Assembly: GCA_022316685.1 (NCBI GenBank) | Contig: JAKJHU010000023.1 | Location: 3,087,192-3,151,191 of the forward strand | Origin: Progne subis subis | Lineage: Eukaryota > Chordata > Aves > Passeriformes > Hirundinidae | Length of the DNA: 64,000 nt | Direction: 5' to 3' | Notes under the pieces: generated by a model | Database searches by the model: none | Told to the model about the DNA's origin: nothing | Seen by the model: only the letters and a program-made list of their open reading frames with translations | Translations under genes and position numbers: made by a program | In this document: positions 37,488-50,959 of the stretch, one piece after another | Layout of the letters: each line of letters opens with the position of its first letter | Position numbering within the stretch: the first letter of the stretch is position 1

Positions 37488-38211
37488 AAAGAAAAGAGAA
37501 AAAAAAGATTATTCACTGCAAGAACAGTTACAGAACTATCTTGGAAATTTGCTGTATTCCTGAATAACAAAGTGTCTAAATTATTCCCATCATTAGAAGG
37601 ATGCTTTCAAACGTTGTAAACATCGAGAACAATTTTAGATTAAAGATCTAAGCAAAAACTTGTAGCTGGAAACTTAGCTCATCAATAATTCAAAGTAGTT
37701 CTGGGAAATGTGATCTCTTTCTTGGCAATGCTTTATCTAAACGTGTGGCTGCGTGCTCTTCCGTGCCACAAGGTGTCATTGTTTCACCGTTATCAGCTTT
37801 TAAAATCCACTATAGGAAAATCTGCCAAAAACATTCCTTCGTCTGGCATTTTAAGAACTTGGAAACACACATATATAATTATCTAGATCTTAGTTGCTTG
37901 AGAAATGTAGAAAATAGCAACCCTTCAAAGACTAAATCAGAAAGATCTCTTTGACACCTACTAATGTACCAGCAGGCCTTCAAGGTCTTCAGGCTGGTTG
38001 ATTTTCCCCTTCCTAGTGTAGAGGAATTTTGTGTGGCCATTCGATCCCCTTACCTCGATAGGAGGTAAGGAACTTCAGTTCTGTTTTGAGGATTTGGAGG
38101 GAGACACGTGCCATTTGGGCAAATCCACGCTCCCGTGTCCCTCAGGCGAAGGCCAGGTTCACTTCTGCTGCAGTCCCTGCTCGCCCCAGGAAGGTGCCTC
38201 ACTGCTTGCTT

Positions 38212-38670
38212 GATCATGGAATGGTTTGGGTTGGAAGGGACCTTTAAAGGTCATCTAGTCCCCTGTCACTGGCAGGGACATGCCTTATATATAACCTTCC
38301 TATAACCTTCCCCATGCCTATAACCTTCCACTAGACCAGGCTGCTCAGAGCCCCATCCAGAATGAATGTTTCCAGGGAAGGAGCTTCATTACCTTTCAGG
38401 GCAACCTGTTCCAGTGCTTCATTACCTTCATGGTAAAAAAAAAAAAAAAAAATTCCTAACATCTAATCTAAACCTCTTTCCTTTTAATGGCATCCCCCCT
38501 TGTCCTGTCACTGCAGTCCTTGTAAAAAGCCTTTCTTTGTCTCTCTTGTAGCCCCTTTAAAGTACTGAAAGGGGCACTAAGGTCTCTCAGGAGCCTTGTC
38601 CTCTCCAGGCTGCACAGCCCCAGCTCTCTCAGCTTGTGCAGCTCTGCTGGAATTTCCAAAGCAGAGCTCT
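38212..38670 (-). mobile_element. CR1 LINE 3' fragment, minus strand
   Basis: ATGGAATGGTTTGGGTTGGAA and the following AAGGGACCT...CATCTAGTCC mark the CR1 3' end read in reverse. Later text such as CTAACATCTAATCTAAACCT and GGAGCCTTGTCCTCTCCAGG follows the normal CR1 order. A small local expansion of TATAACCTTCC (three copies, 38288-38328) and an A18 run (about 38434-38451) interrupt it. It is a dead 5'-truncated copy. Confidence 0.9.
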
Positions 38671-41600
38671 GTGTGACACTGAGCCTGTTACACAAACCTC
38701 AGGTAGGGCACTGCAAAGAGGAAATTCCACTATTAAGCACATGCAGGAAGAGAATGGACTCGAGCATTAGCACTAGTAAACCCCAGGAATATTTATGCAT
38801 TTAGGAGATTTCCCAGATAGATTCCTAGCTGCCAAAACATGGCTAAATTTCTCAGGGGTAGCCTGAGGGAAAGCGGGTATCCATCACTTTTACAGGGCTT
38901 GCCTAGCACAGTGCTGGGAGTCAGCTGCTCAGCCAGGATTTCTCTGTTCTGAAGGGGAACCACGTACAGAGCTGCTCAGCCACTGAGCTGTTTGCTCTGT
39001 GCTCAGGGCAGCCAGAAACACAATCTCTAAAGAGGTCATGATGCAAAAACCTTGAGGAAAGCTAGGTGGTGAGAGAAAATGAAAAGGAGGGAGTGAGATG
39101 AGCTAGGTCATAGATACAGCAGGGGAGACCCGATACCCACTTGCAAGACTGGAAGAAGTGCTGGGAAAGAGGATGTAACAGGAGAGTTGTAAAGGAATGT
39201 TGTGCAGTGAATGAGGAGCTATTGCTTGGAATTTTTTGCCCAGGTACTTATGACCTTGGGGAGGATATTTGAGGTTCCCACCATGGGATGGTTTAATAGA
39301 AAATGTTGTTGTGTCCATAGGAACCTGTTAGTGTATTCACAGGCGTTCAGTGCTGAGACAAAAACACTGTGAGTTAGGAAGTCCAGATACAGCTATCTTA
39401 TGTGTACCCATAAATCATAAATCTAGCAACATATTGCTTAAATACAATAAAATAAAAAAATGAAATGAAATGAAATTAAATATACTCAGATATCCTAGGC
39501 ATCAAATCATATCACTCTCAGCTGAAAATGGATATTTAAAGTAGTGAGTAGATCTTTCATTTTGTAATTGGTCTTGAAAATCTCAGTGGACCTTCCAAAA
39601 CTTCAAAACCATTAGAAATGTTTCTTCATCTTGGGATGAAGATTACAGACAGAATGGCATGTGAAAAGTTTGCTGGAAATTGCTGTCTAAATCATTACCT
39701 TTTCTGTGCACAAAGAGTGATGCACTGAAGAGTGTTGAAGTGTGGAAAAGAGGGGATTTATCCACAGGAGTTTGCTGGATTTCAGAAAAGCGTTAGGCTG
39801 TGTAATTGCCTCAGCCAGTTTGCTGTAGGGAGAGGAAATTATGGCTCTGTTGCATCAACTTTTCTTCTCAATTTTATCACTGGTTAGTTAGAGATACATT
39901 TTTTTGAGCAGCCAGAGTGCCGTCATTCAGTATTGATACTAAAAAAGTCAGTAGTAGAGAAAGCACACAGATTATTCTCTCTGGATCTTCTGCTTTTCTT
40001 ACCAATTAATGTACCAAACATACCTTTTTGTCTTTAATACATGAAACAAGTCACAGTTTTTGTGCAATATCTCTTACCAGAAGCTGCTGCAGGTGCTGGC
40101 AGCAGAGGTGAGCAGTGTGGCACCCACTGCGCTGTGTGCTGGTGTCTCACCTCGCCCTGCTTCCAGCTCACACCATCTCTGCCAGGTTTCTCTGTGTTTA
40201 GCCATTTCACCCTGCTTTTATTTCTGCTTTCATTAGGCTTCCCTAGCCAACATATGCATGCTTTTAAGTATTTAAACTGAAAATCAGTCTTCACAAAACC
40301 AGTGTTAAATCTTGTTCTGTCAGTCAGAGCATGACTTGTGTCACTGGGACAGAAGGTCTTTATGATCTTTATGAGGAATGCCTTTAGGACCTTCATGCAC
40401 TGTATAAAATCTTTCCCCAGGCCGCCAAGGGTACAGATCACCTTTGCTAATGATTCCACAAATGTCACCATGTTAATGATCTCTTTTCAGCTCAAACTGT
40501 AAGCCATGGATGTTTATTTCTCTTGAGAGAGATAACGTGTATAAACTGCACCTCAAATCAAATGGAAAATAATAAATAGTAATAACATTTCTGATGGAAA
40601 ATGCTTTCCGCAGAAAGGCTCAAAATGTCACGTAACAATTACAAAGATAATGTTTCATCTATCATAAAAAAAACTATCATTTATCATCTATCATAAAAAA
40701 CTCCCATCAAACCAGGAGCTTTTACTGTGCACTTTATTTGTTGATCCTAGGAAGAGGTGAGGCTTCAGCCTTCTCTTTTGCCTCCTTGTGTGCCAGTGCA
40801 GATGCAGCAGTGGAGCCTTGCAGCCGTGGCTGTGATGGCATTTGGGGATTCCTGGAGCTGGACCTCAGTCTGCTGCTGGCCAAAGGTCTCAGCACGGCTC
40901 TTCTTCCACTGCTGCCCTGGGAGAAACAGGTCAAGTGCCCCAGTGCTGCTTCAGCCTCATTCAAAACATTTCTCTGGCCTCCAGAGCAGCAAGGCAAAGA
41001 ATGCCCTGACTCTTTTCAGGGCTTGACAATACTCATTTCATAAAAGCTTTTTGCATTTGTCAGATTTTCAGCAGCTGATCAGGAGCTGCCTATGAAGGCA
41101 CAGCTTGGTCCTTGAACACCTTCCAGGCAGAGGGTTACCATGTGCCCTGTTTGCGTGTTCTGCTTGATGCACAGTGGAGTATGTGGTAGATTCACTGAGA
41201 ACACTCAAGCTGTCATGAATCAAAGAAAAAGACAAAAATCAAAGTCTTTGTCTTTTCAGAGTCCTTCCAGGTTAACAGGCTGCCCCCCCACCCCCAAAAT
41301 CCCCTAGTAAAAACCACTCCATGCTTGGTCAGATACTGCTCCTGAAGTGTGTACTCATGTAGAATAGCCACTGACCACAGCCAAGGCTCACATAGTCATG
41401 GTGGTGACATGGTGATAGAAGTGTCAGTCAGACTGCCCAGTTCTGGTACTCCCTTTGTCACAGCATGCCAAACATTAGAATAGAGCTGTGTGGATGCTGA
41501 ATGCAGAAGCAGGAAAGATCAAAATTATCTTCAGCATGGAGAAGAAAAAATCAGTGAGATTAGAGAGGACTTTCTAGACAAGTTTTACACTCAACAGGTT

Positions 41601-42008
41601 TAACCTGCATTTTCAGCTCCAAACCAGACTGTAGTAATTAGCTGGACAGGTGAGTCAAGTGCATGATTATCCTCTGTAGAGAAATTCAGAGAAAAATGAT
41701 GAGATCCCATAGAATATCTTGTGTCAGTATCAAGAGTATCAAAGACTACATAAGAAACAGGTTTCTAGTGACCAAATTATTTTCTACTCTTTCCTACTGT
41801 CATTATATTACTCAAGGATATGGGTGCTCATTTACCAATGTCTCATTAATGTTCAAAGGCACTGAGCTCCTATTTTTGCCATTGAAATTCACCCTTCATG
41901 GTACCAAACACGTTCCTAGCAGTCTGTAATATTCAGCGTTTATCACATACCCAGTAATCCTTTCTGTGGAGAAAGACATCTCTCTGCCGAAAACATTAGC
42001 CCTGTATT
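38671..42008. other. Intergenic, no gene recognised
   Basis: Mostly unique sequence. 40740-41040 is GC-richer with short frames on both strands but no family match. A C-rich run lies at 41282-41296. Confidence 0.55.
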
Positions 42009-42405
42009 TAAAAACAGAAACAAAACCAAAACCAAAACAAACAAACAAACAAACAAAAATCCCACCAAAAACACCAAACAAAAAAAAAAAAACAAAACAA
42101 AAACAAAACCAAAAAAACCCCCACAAAACCAACAAGAACAAACAACCCCCCAAAAAAAACCACAAAACAAAACAAACAAAACAAAACAGAACAAAAAACC
42201 AAACCAAAACAAAACAAAACCCCAAAACAAAACAAAAGGAAAAAACAAACAAAAAACCCCCAGAAACAAACAAACCAACCATACCAAACCAACCAACCAA
42301 CCAAACAAACAAAAACCCACAAAAAATAAACCACCAAAAAAACCCCAAACTCACAAACAACAACAGAAACCCCGAAAAAAACCACCAAAAAAAACCCCCA
42401 CAAAG
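42009..42405 (+). repeat. Near-pure A/C tract of about 400 bp
   Basis: This stretch consists almost wholly of A and C on the plus strand, built from irregular AAAC, AAAAC, AACC and CCAAAA words. Only a handful of G and T bases occur. It carries an unbroken forward frame of Lys, Thr, Pro, Asn and Gln, which follows from the composition and is not a gene. Confidence 0.95.
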
Positions 42406-45349
42406 ACAGTGTTTCAGCCTAGCAGAAGCTCAGGATTGTCTTGGTTTTCCACAGCAACCATCAGGAATACCTGAAAAAAGAGGTCAAATGAAAACATTAT
42501 TCCATGACAAAATCAGAGGCAGAGATATCATAGTGTTATTTCTGAAAGCTGGTTGCACTGTTGTTAAGATGGGATGTGCATTACACACCAATTCCTCTAA
42601 ATTACTCTAATTAAAAAAAAAAAAAAAAGTAAAATATTATGTTGTAGGAATGTTTGATGCATTTTGGACAGAGAGCAAAATTAATGGGTCAAAGAAAAGC
42701 AACACTTTCACCTTTGTGTTGCATTTTAGTGATACATTTTCTAGAAACTTATGAACAGAGTTAATTCTGTGTTTCCTGTTTGGGATAGTGTTATAATGAT
42801 TATAAATTTGACAGCTAAAACAATCTATAGTGCAGATTACAGCAAAATATTGATCTAGGATCAACAAGAATTTAATATTAAGCTACCTCTCTTTTACAGT
42901 CTCCTTGGTTAGTAACATGTGAACAGATCAAAATTTTCTATTGCTTTTTGTGCTGTTATTTCTTCCCAGGAGCATTTGTGAGAATCTGTGATACTCTAGA
43001 GAATTACTGTATAGAATACAGAGAGCAGAGAAGACTTTAAGATGGTTATGATCCTTCCACAAAGACAATCTGTTCTTCACAAAGGATAAGCTAAATATGT
43101 TAGTGAATGTGGTGAATCTCTGAGAAAGTGTGAAGCAATACAAACAGGGGTTAAATAGATCATGTACTTGCATAGAAAAAAAAGTAGGATTAAATACAGA
43201 AATACTCTGGTTAATAATAAATAGAGAGAAAATCCCAAATTTTCAATCAAGTGGATCAAGTTTAAGAAAATATATGTGTTTAACATCACCACCTTACTTT
43301 GAGTAGGAATTGATTGCAATGAGGAGAGTAAGTGTTCCCCTTGATAAGCAGACAAATTGAATTTCAGAACACAGATGCCATCTTTATAAGCTCAGGAGAG
43401 CAAAACGCTTCTCTGAATATAATACATTGCTTAGTTTTCCTCAAAACACTTTCTAGGGAAGAACAGAATTCTGTGCTCACTGGGCTGAGTAGTGTGAAAC
43501 GTTGACAAATGGTAGGGGTTTGGGTTGGTTGGTTGGGGTTTTTTGCCTTCGTTGTTGTTGTGGTTGTTTTGTCATTCATGTCTTCTATTTCTACATAAGT
43601 GCATTGTGGAACCAAGCTAAAAGTTACCTCTTTCTTCTGCTGGTTCTGTTCAAAATCGCTGCACAATGAAATGTGGCATTGAAATTTTTAATTTGTTCTT
43701 TTTGGTTTTGCTAAATTATATCTCCATCCTTATACTTTTCTGTCCTCTGATCACAAATGTTAATTATTCTCTACAGAGTTACTCCTCTTCCTCTTTGGCC
43801 AGGTCCTGGCTTAAAACCTGTTTCCCACCTCATTAGGGAAGCAGTCTGGACTGAGTGGTCTTCTCTTACGGCACCAATGAACTTGTGCCACAAGACATGT
43901 CCCGCTCCATCACCAGGACCTGCTCAGCCTCCATCCCAACTCCACAGAAACCCTGCCACTTCTGAGTGGAGGTGAATGAAAACTCTTGCTTCTCACAGAC
44001 TTTCACCTGGACTCTCATATCCTTCATCACAAACAGGAGTCTTTGTGCTGATCCCTGTCTTCAGTCAGATGAATTTGAGATTTTCTATGCATAATTTTAT
44101 ACACAGAGTATGATATTCTGCTTTAACAAATAAACAGGAAGGAAATTAAGCATTAGGTACCAGCTGTTGAACTTATTGTCATCTATTTTGGAGCAAATTG
44201 TGACTAAATCTATGTAACAAGGGGACTTGTATAATAGAATTTACTCTTCATTATAATGCAGATCTCTATCTCCTATACTCCAGCTATGGTATTTTATACC
44301 AAAATAGCTGATGATGCAAACCAGATTTCACTGCTGCTGAGACCTTGCTCTCTGACATTTCTTCATTCATTTGGGGAAAAGACCCACAATTTCCTTCCAA
44401 ATATCTCCCCCAAAAGCTTTGAAGAGATAAGCATTTTTCCCCTGCTTTATTCTAATGTAAACTTGAAAACATAAAGTTTCATCAAAAGAGTGTAAATCTT
44501 TCTCCTCCAGAAGTTATCTGCCATGTTTCTTCTTATCCTTTGGATGACTGCAGTAATTTTTATGCTGTGCTGTCGGGAGTGTAATGTTAAGTGCTTCATT
44601 AATGATGATTTGTGCCATCGAACATTTTAAAATGGGCAGATCATGGCAAGGACCTGACATTATTTATTTTCGCTCTTTGTATTAAACTCTGCAAAGAACA
44701 TTTTAAGAGCAGTTTTGCTTCCACTTGGGGATGCCATAAGCAGTATTTCATATGCCATTGCCTCAGAGAGAGCATTAACCAGGACAACAATAATAATGGC
44801 TGCACACATTGCTAATAAATATTTTCATTTATTTGTAATAAAAGGGATAAATTTCACTGTGTGAAAGGAAGGAGATAAGTAGAGATGCTTGTCTGCATTT
44901 GGAATAAATGATAATTCCAGAAAATTTCTGCTTGGAGGGTTAAGAAGTAATAATTGTATCTCAAGGACCCAGCCCTGCAGAGTGTGGTACAGCAGAGCAG
45001 CTGAGAGCAAACACAAACAGGGAACTGGGAATTGCCCTAGGGAACAGGCTGGGGCTCCCTGGGGTACCTCAATTCAAATGAAAACAAGGAGATCTCACCT
45101 TAACTTGGAGGTGGGGAGGGATAGGAAGGAGCAGGAGGAAGGAGGAGATGCCTCAACACTCAGATGTGTTGGTGGATTTAGGTCCTCACCTGGCTCTTTG
45201 TTTGGGACCTGGCCCTGGGCTTGGGATCCTGTCCAGCTTGTTACTTGCCTGGAGAGTGAACCAGGGGGAAGAACTTGTGCTAAAATCCAGGTGGGATAAA
45301 ATAGTCACAGCACAATTTAATACAGGAAAATTGAAAGACCTTTTTAGAA

Positions 45350-45376
45350 TTTTTTTTTTTTTTTTTTTTTTTTTTT
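45350..45376. repeat. T27 run
   Basis: Twenty-seven consecutive T bases. Confidence 0.9.
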
Positions 45377-45812
45377 AATCCCCACACTATTATTAGAATA
45401 TAAGAGGAAACAGAAGCTCATTTGCTAAGCAAATTTCTTCTTTGCTAAGACCAGCACAGGGTGGTATAAAATGGTTTCTTTCCTTAACTACAATTTTTGC
45501 AACATGTTGAAAAAACAGTAATTTGAAACAAATTAAAGGGAGTGTAATTTTTTGTCTATTTGATATATAAATGGATGCTTTACTACAGCTGAAATTTTAC
45601 ATGATGCCTGTCCCAGGCACAGGTAATGCCAAACAGTAGGTAATTTCATTTGTGTGTTTTAGCTCATTAGGAATATATTTCTCTAGGGAGACTGAAACTT
45701 AAGAATGTACATTAGGAAACTGAAGAGAATTATTTTTGAATATTCTAAGCCCTTGTCTGTGGACTCCAAGGTGGCTTTCAGAAACAAATAATGAGAATAA
45801 GCTGCACTTCAC

Positions 45813-45815
<3 letters not shown>

Positions 45816-45843
<28 letters not shown>
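45816..45843. repeat. A28 run
   Basis: Twenty-eight consecutive A bases, 440 bases after the T27 run. The two homopolymers could base-pair, but nothing else between them is self-complementary by eye. Confidence 0.9.
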
Positions 45844-47923
45844 GTGTCCCAAAAATCACATTTAGGAGCAGTATTAAATAAGTTTGTAGGAAATGTAGGG
45901 TCAAAGACAGTATTAAAGGGCTCTGAATTAAATACTGTAGATAAATTAAATCATTATAAAGACTCTTAGAGCCCCTTTATGATTAGTGTTTCTTGGGACG
46001 TTGAAGAAACCAGATTGCCTGTGCAATGTAAAATGTCACTGGAAAAATATTAATTTAATCAACATGGATTAAAATACATGAATCTTTGCCTGGTTCAACT
46101 CGCTGCAATAATTTTCCAGAACACATCTGTAGCAGTCAGACGTCAGCCTGGATCAGCTTGTGCTTCATGGTTCAATCATTCTTTGGTGTTCTCGTATGAG
46201 AAAAATCCTGAAATTAGTTTTATAAAGTGAAATTTTTCAGGAATTACAATTCCCACAATAGAAATGAAAACATAAATTAGACGTTAGGAGCCCTCACCAG
46301 TTTCAGTGACCAGACTGCTATCTATTTTAAAATGTCTGGGAAAAAAACCCACACAAATGGGTTTATGACACAGGAATTAGTACAGATTGTATTTAATTTT
46401 ATACTCAGTCAACAAGCATGATTTAATTTAATGGTAGAGAAGAGAGCAAACAAGGAGGTGCTTACTGCACGGGGAGGAAGGGATCTCATGAAGAGAAGAG
46501 TCACCAGGATGGAAAAGGAAGGAGGGAAGTCTAGCTGGAAGAGCATGCTGGTGTCTGCTGGGATCCCTCTACCACATTTCTTCTGACAAAAAAATAGATC
46601 ATCTTCTCACTCTCTCTGCAGGATGCAGCAACCTTGACACGCTGCTACTCTGTGGGACGATGTGAAAGATAATAAAGGAGAGGAATATGTTCACTTTAAT
46701 TGGCAGGGAAAAAATAATGAAGAAGCAAACGTTGTGAACGAAATCTTGTTAGGGTGCAGGCTCACTTTAAGAGTTGTCCAAGTGGTGCTATTCCCAACAA
46801 ACCAAATTAATTTGAAGTATTGATGTTTACATTCAGGATTATGATGACTTTGCATGAGCAGCAATTTGCTGGCAGTATTAACAATGGAAGAACTGATACT
46901 CAGAAACTCCTAATACATTTAAAGCAACACAGATGTCATATGACTCTCAGTTAGCAGTACAAGACATTATTAAGCTCAGTGATCAGTTTAAAAAAGTTTT
47001 ATAAATCCTGTATACATCCGTTTGCCTTTTGAATAATGAAACTGCCTTGTGGGTTCATTTTTCCCTCCCATTTTCTCCACCTAAAAGCAGCAGTTCGGGA
47101 GGCTCATTTCCATTACAGAGGCTGTATGTGCATAAAAGGAGAGTGCCTGTGGAGAAAGCTCCGTTTTAGATGTGCTCCCTGTGGAGTGCATTTTTATCAA
47201 AACCCATTTCTGATAAAACATGCTATTTGAGCTATTTTTCAGTTGTAAAGATTCTTGTGCAAAATTGCTGCAGTTGGGCCACAGTGTGCAAAATCTGGGG
47301 TGCCCAAGACTTGCTGTATGAACTGAAGCTGCAGCAGCGCCGGGCAAAGGTATGGGGTCCAGTCAGAACACTGCAAATCACAAATACAGCTATGTGGAAT
47401 TTTTCAAATTAATACATTATACTCTTGAAATGTATCTATAGAGAAATCAAAATATTTTGTCAATATATGCTGAGTTTCACAAGCAGTTCAGCCTTCCATT
47501 CCTTCCCTTCTCCCCAAGTAAAAAAATTAAAATATTTTTAGATCTAGTTTTACCTAGTTTTTCCACCATAAACCTGTATCTGTTTGCAGATTTCAGAATG
47601 ACCTATCTGTAAAAATCTCAATTGTTTTATTTTCACATATTAGGGGGCTGGGTAGATAAGGAAACTTTTTCCAGGCCCACTTTGGAAAAAGGCTGAAGTA
47701 AATATCCAGTTTGTGTGAAGTATCTGAGGCTCCATACAGCAGAAAATTGATGCCTGTCCCAGAGGAAACATTTCAGGGGGAGTTAATACCTCATCAACTT
47801 AGTCATCAGAAACTCAACAAAACTTATAAGCAGTTAATCCTGTGGAAACCAAAATTCCTTAGTTCCTATTCTCACAACAGTAGAATCTAAATAAAACTTC
47901 CTGACTTCTATGTCAAGTGATTG

Positions 47924-48540
47924 TAGAATCACAGAATGTTTTGGGTTGGAGGGGACCTTGAAGATCATCTGCTTCCAACCCTCCTGCCATGGGAAGGCAC
48001 CTTTCAATAGACCAGACCCAAGGCTCCATCTAACCTGGCCTGGAACACTTCTAGGGATGGGGCATCCACAACTTGTCTGGGCAACATACGCCAGCACCTC
48101 ACCACCCTCACAGTAAAGAATTTCTTCCTAATATCTAATCTAAATCTATTCCCCTTCTGCTTAAGACCCATGTCCTTGTAAAAAACTCCTGTCTCTCTCT
48201 TGCTTTTGTGGGCTCCCTTTAGGTACTGGAAGGTGCTCTAAAGTCTCCCTGTAGCCTTCTTTTCAAGACTCTCTCAGCCCATCTTCACAGGAGAGCTGCT
48301 CCATTCCTCTGATCATCTTCATGGCCTTTCTCAGGGCTCACTTCAAGAAGTCCACGTTCTCCCTGTGTTGGATCCCAGAGCTGGATGGATTACTCCAAGA
48401 GGGTCTCACCAGGGCAGAGGAGCTGAATCACCTCCTTTGACCCACTGCCCACTGCTCATATGACACAATCCAGGATACGTTTGCCTTTCTGAGCTGTGAG
48501 TGCACATTGCTCGGGTCATGTTGAGCTGCTTATCACCTTC
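47924..48540 (-). mobile_element. CR1 LINE 3' fragment, minus strand
   Basis: AGAATCACAGAATGTTTTGG, then GGGACCTTGAAGATCATC, is the reverse-read CR1 terminus. The middle retains TTTCTTCCTAATATCTAATC, and the right end keeps GCACATTGCTCGGGTCATGT. This is the longest uninterrupted CR1 piece here, about 620 bp. It lies mainly in the 3' untranslated part and the last codons of the reverse transcriptase. Confidence 0.92.
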
Positions 48541-48596
48541 ATGCAGGCAGCAATTATCAGTCTTAAAAATAATTAGTTTAATTAGTTTTTGGTGGA

Positions 48597-48643
48597 TTTT
48601 GTTTGTTTGTTTGTTTGTTGTTGTTGTTGTTTTGTTTTTTTTC
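48597..48643 (+). repeat. T/G-rich tract just beyond a CR1 fragment
   Basis: (TTTG)n and (TTG)n words followed by a T run. Confidence 0.85.
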
Positions 48644-50916
48644 CCCAGTGATAGAAATGTTTCTCCAGTGTCCCACCACTCTGGAAGAAAGCAAGCAGCA
48701 AACAAGGCAGACAAAATTGGAAGCAATCATGAAAATATAGGGGATTGATGGGGTGGAGGGAAGGGAGAAAATGTCATCCTCATTTGGGAGGAAGAACTTG
48801 AAGAAACTAAGATGTTAAATAATGACACAGCACTAATTGTCAGTAAATGTAGGTGTTGGTGCTTCTATAAAAGGAGAAATTTTGGAAGCTGATCTTTATC
48901 TCACAGAATTGTTTAGAAAGGACAAGGCAATAAAGGAAGGAAAAGCAGTGTGCAATGGCTTAAACTGAGTACTTTTTTTTTTTTTTTTTTTTTTCATTAA
49001 ATTAAGATGGGGTATTTTTGAATTTTTATTTCCTAATAAGGGAATGTCATGGTTCCCTGGCAGTATGAGTGAACATGTCACAATATGTGAAATATGAGTT
49101 TGTTAACAGTCACTGATGATTTTCAGATAGATAGTCTGAAACATTTTCAGTCATACATTAAAGAGAAGGAAGTTTATTAAAGGAATTTTTCTTCCAACTT
49201 TTTTATTAAGTCAACATAAATTCAGTGGTTTTTTGGCAGTTTGAATAAAAAAGCCATATACTGTGAGAATCAAACTCATGTCGTCTTTCAAACACTGGGA
49301 GTTTTTCTCATGAAAAATATCTGTATCTGTGAAGCCTGAATAATTTTGCATATTTTGCCTACAGAAAATGCAGAAAGTCATACAGGTGCAGTATATCAAT
49401 ATGCCACATTCATGAAATGACCCTGTGTGGTGTTTCAGTTTGAAGCAGGATTGCATTTTTGTCTCCCCTTACCGCATCCCACATCAGAGATTTGTCTTGG
49501 AGGATGCAAACCAGACTCCTTGATGAAAGTGAACTGGCAGACACTGTCCTGGTGGCTACCTAAGGCACTTCAGCTGCTAACGAGCAATTAATCCAATAAA
49601 GCCAGAGCAAAGCTGTTCTGGTATAGCCCCCCTCCCCCAGATTCCTACGGTGCTATGAGATGTGCTCAGCATCCTGCAATCAGCAGATCTGCCTTAGCAG
49701 TCTGGGTAATGGAAACAGCTTAAAAGTGCCGGCACTCAGCGCTTGAGGCAACACCCAACCCACGGGGGCTAAAGTGCATTTCCCAGTCCTGGCTCTGGAT
49801 GCCCAGCCCGTTTGACATCTGGACCCACAGCCACGGGCTGAGCTAAAGTGCACCTCCAGGCTCCCTGGCCTGGACAACTTGGGGTCAGGATGGTTGGGTC
49901 TATTATCCTGACAGAGACTGCCTGTCCAGGAGTGTAGGCACAGCTGGAGAGGAAAACTGCCTCTATGTTTGGACACTCAGAGGATGAGTTATTTGGGGCT
50001 TGTTTTTTATATCTCCTGAGAGACCAATGCATCAGTCTGCATGGTGTCTGTTCCACAAATATAAAGCTTTGCTCTTGCTGCTTTTCAGAAGTCCCATTTG
50101 CCTTAGAAAAATAAGATGTTTTCCCTGAATATACATTAACCATTCCTATAAAATGCTTTAAATTCAAGTTAAACATATAATGCATGAGAAGCCATAAGTT
50201 ACTGACAAGGTGTACAAGGATGTTGTACCTTCCTCAAGGCAAACACAAAATTAAGGAAAAACACAACAAAGAATACAGAGAAGGCTCCAATTTATTAAAG
50301 TAATCTTTTACATTTTTTTTTTCCCTCTTAAAAAAATGTCTGCTTTCTCAGGTGTAAGGCTCATTCCAAGGGCTTTATTTTTAATGAAAAGAAACCATCT
50401 TGAAAAAATGTACAGTAGTATATAACCATACTGGGCAGACAGCTTTGTTAAATGTTTTCCCTTCATAGATATCCCAGGCATCTTAGACCATATGTGTGAG
50501 CAATGGAGCACATATAGGAAACAATTTCATTCTGGACACAGAGGCTGGAACACACATCACCACATAGATATTTGCACTCACTAAGAAATGTACATGTATA
50601 CCTACATGCACGGCCAAATAATCTTAAGCTTCTGTCTTTTGCCATTCTGATTTGTGTACAGCTATAGAAGTATCAGTATCTATATCATTTTGCCCATCTA
50701 TATGTCTTCCTATGAATGATAAATAATTAGTGGTGTAGCTATAAAGCTTATGTATTTCTAGCCAATGACACCTTCAAGGTCCCTCTGCTGCCTACTGCTT
50801 GACCTTGGTTTAAAAGCACACAGAATGGAAACCTTGAAACCAGGATCAGCAGGATTCATTCTGACAGAAAACAGATGCAGCACAATGGAGAAAAAAAAAT
50901 ACACATTTAATTTTAA

Positions 50917-50918
<2 letters not shown>

Positions 50919-50955
<37 letters not shown>
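50919..50955. repeat. T37 run
   Basis: About 37 consecutive T bases, one of the longest homopolymers in the window. Confidence 0.9.

Positions 50956-50959
<4 letters not shown>

Larger units (their letters stand above)
31320..38211. other. Intergenic, low-complexity rich
   Basis: It contains the possible LTR fragment near 32.4 kb, the T/G and A/C tracts at 33.8-34.5 kb and the T and G runs at 37.4 kb. No coding exon is supported. Confidence 0.55.
42406..47923. other. Intergenic, no gene recognised
   Basis: AT-rich with the T27 and A28 runs. 44600-44830 looks unusually even in composition and could be conserved non-coding DNA, but that cannot be judged without alignment. Confidence 0.5.

Noticed and set aside
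38468..38695. 75-codon minus-strand frame
   Set aside because: Its ELGLCSLER core is the end of a CR1 reverse transcriptase in a dead fragment.
40734..41043. Opposed frames of about 90-100 codons in GC-richer DNA
   Set aside because: Neither strand resembles a known protein and both are open, as expected by chance at this composition.
41966..42610. 214-codon plus-strand frame rich in Lys, Thr, Pro and Asn, and Phe/Cys/Trp/Gly-rich frames opposite
   Set aside because: Produced by the A/C-only tract, which cannot encode stops in most frames. No conserved domain.
44600..44830. Possible conserved non-coding element
   Set aside because: Only an impression from even composition. Needs cross-species alignment to claim.
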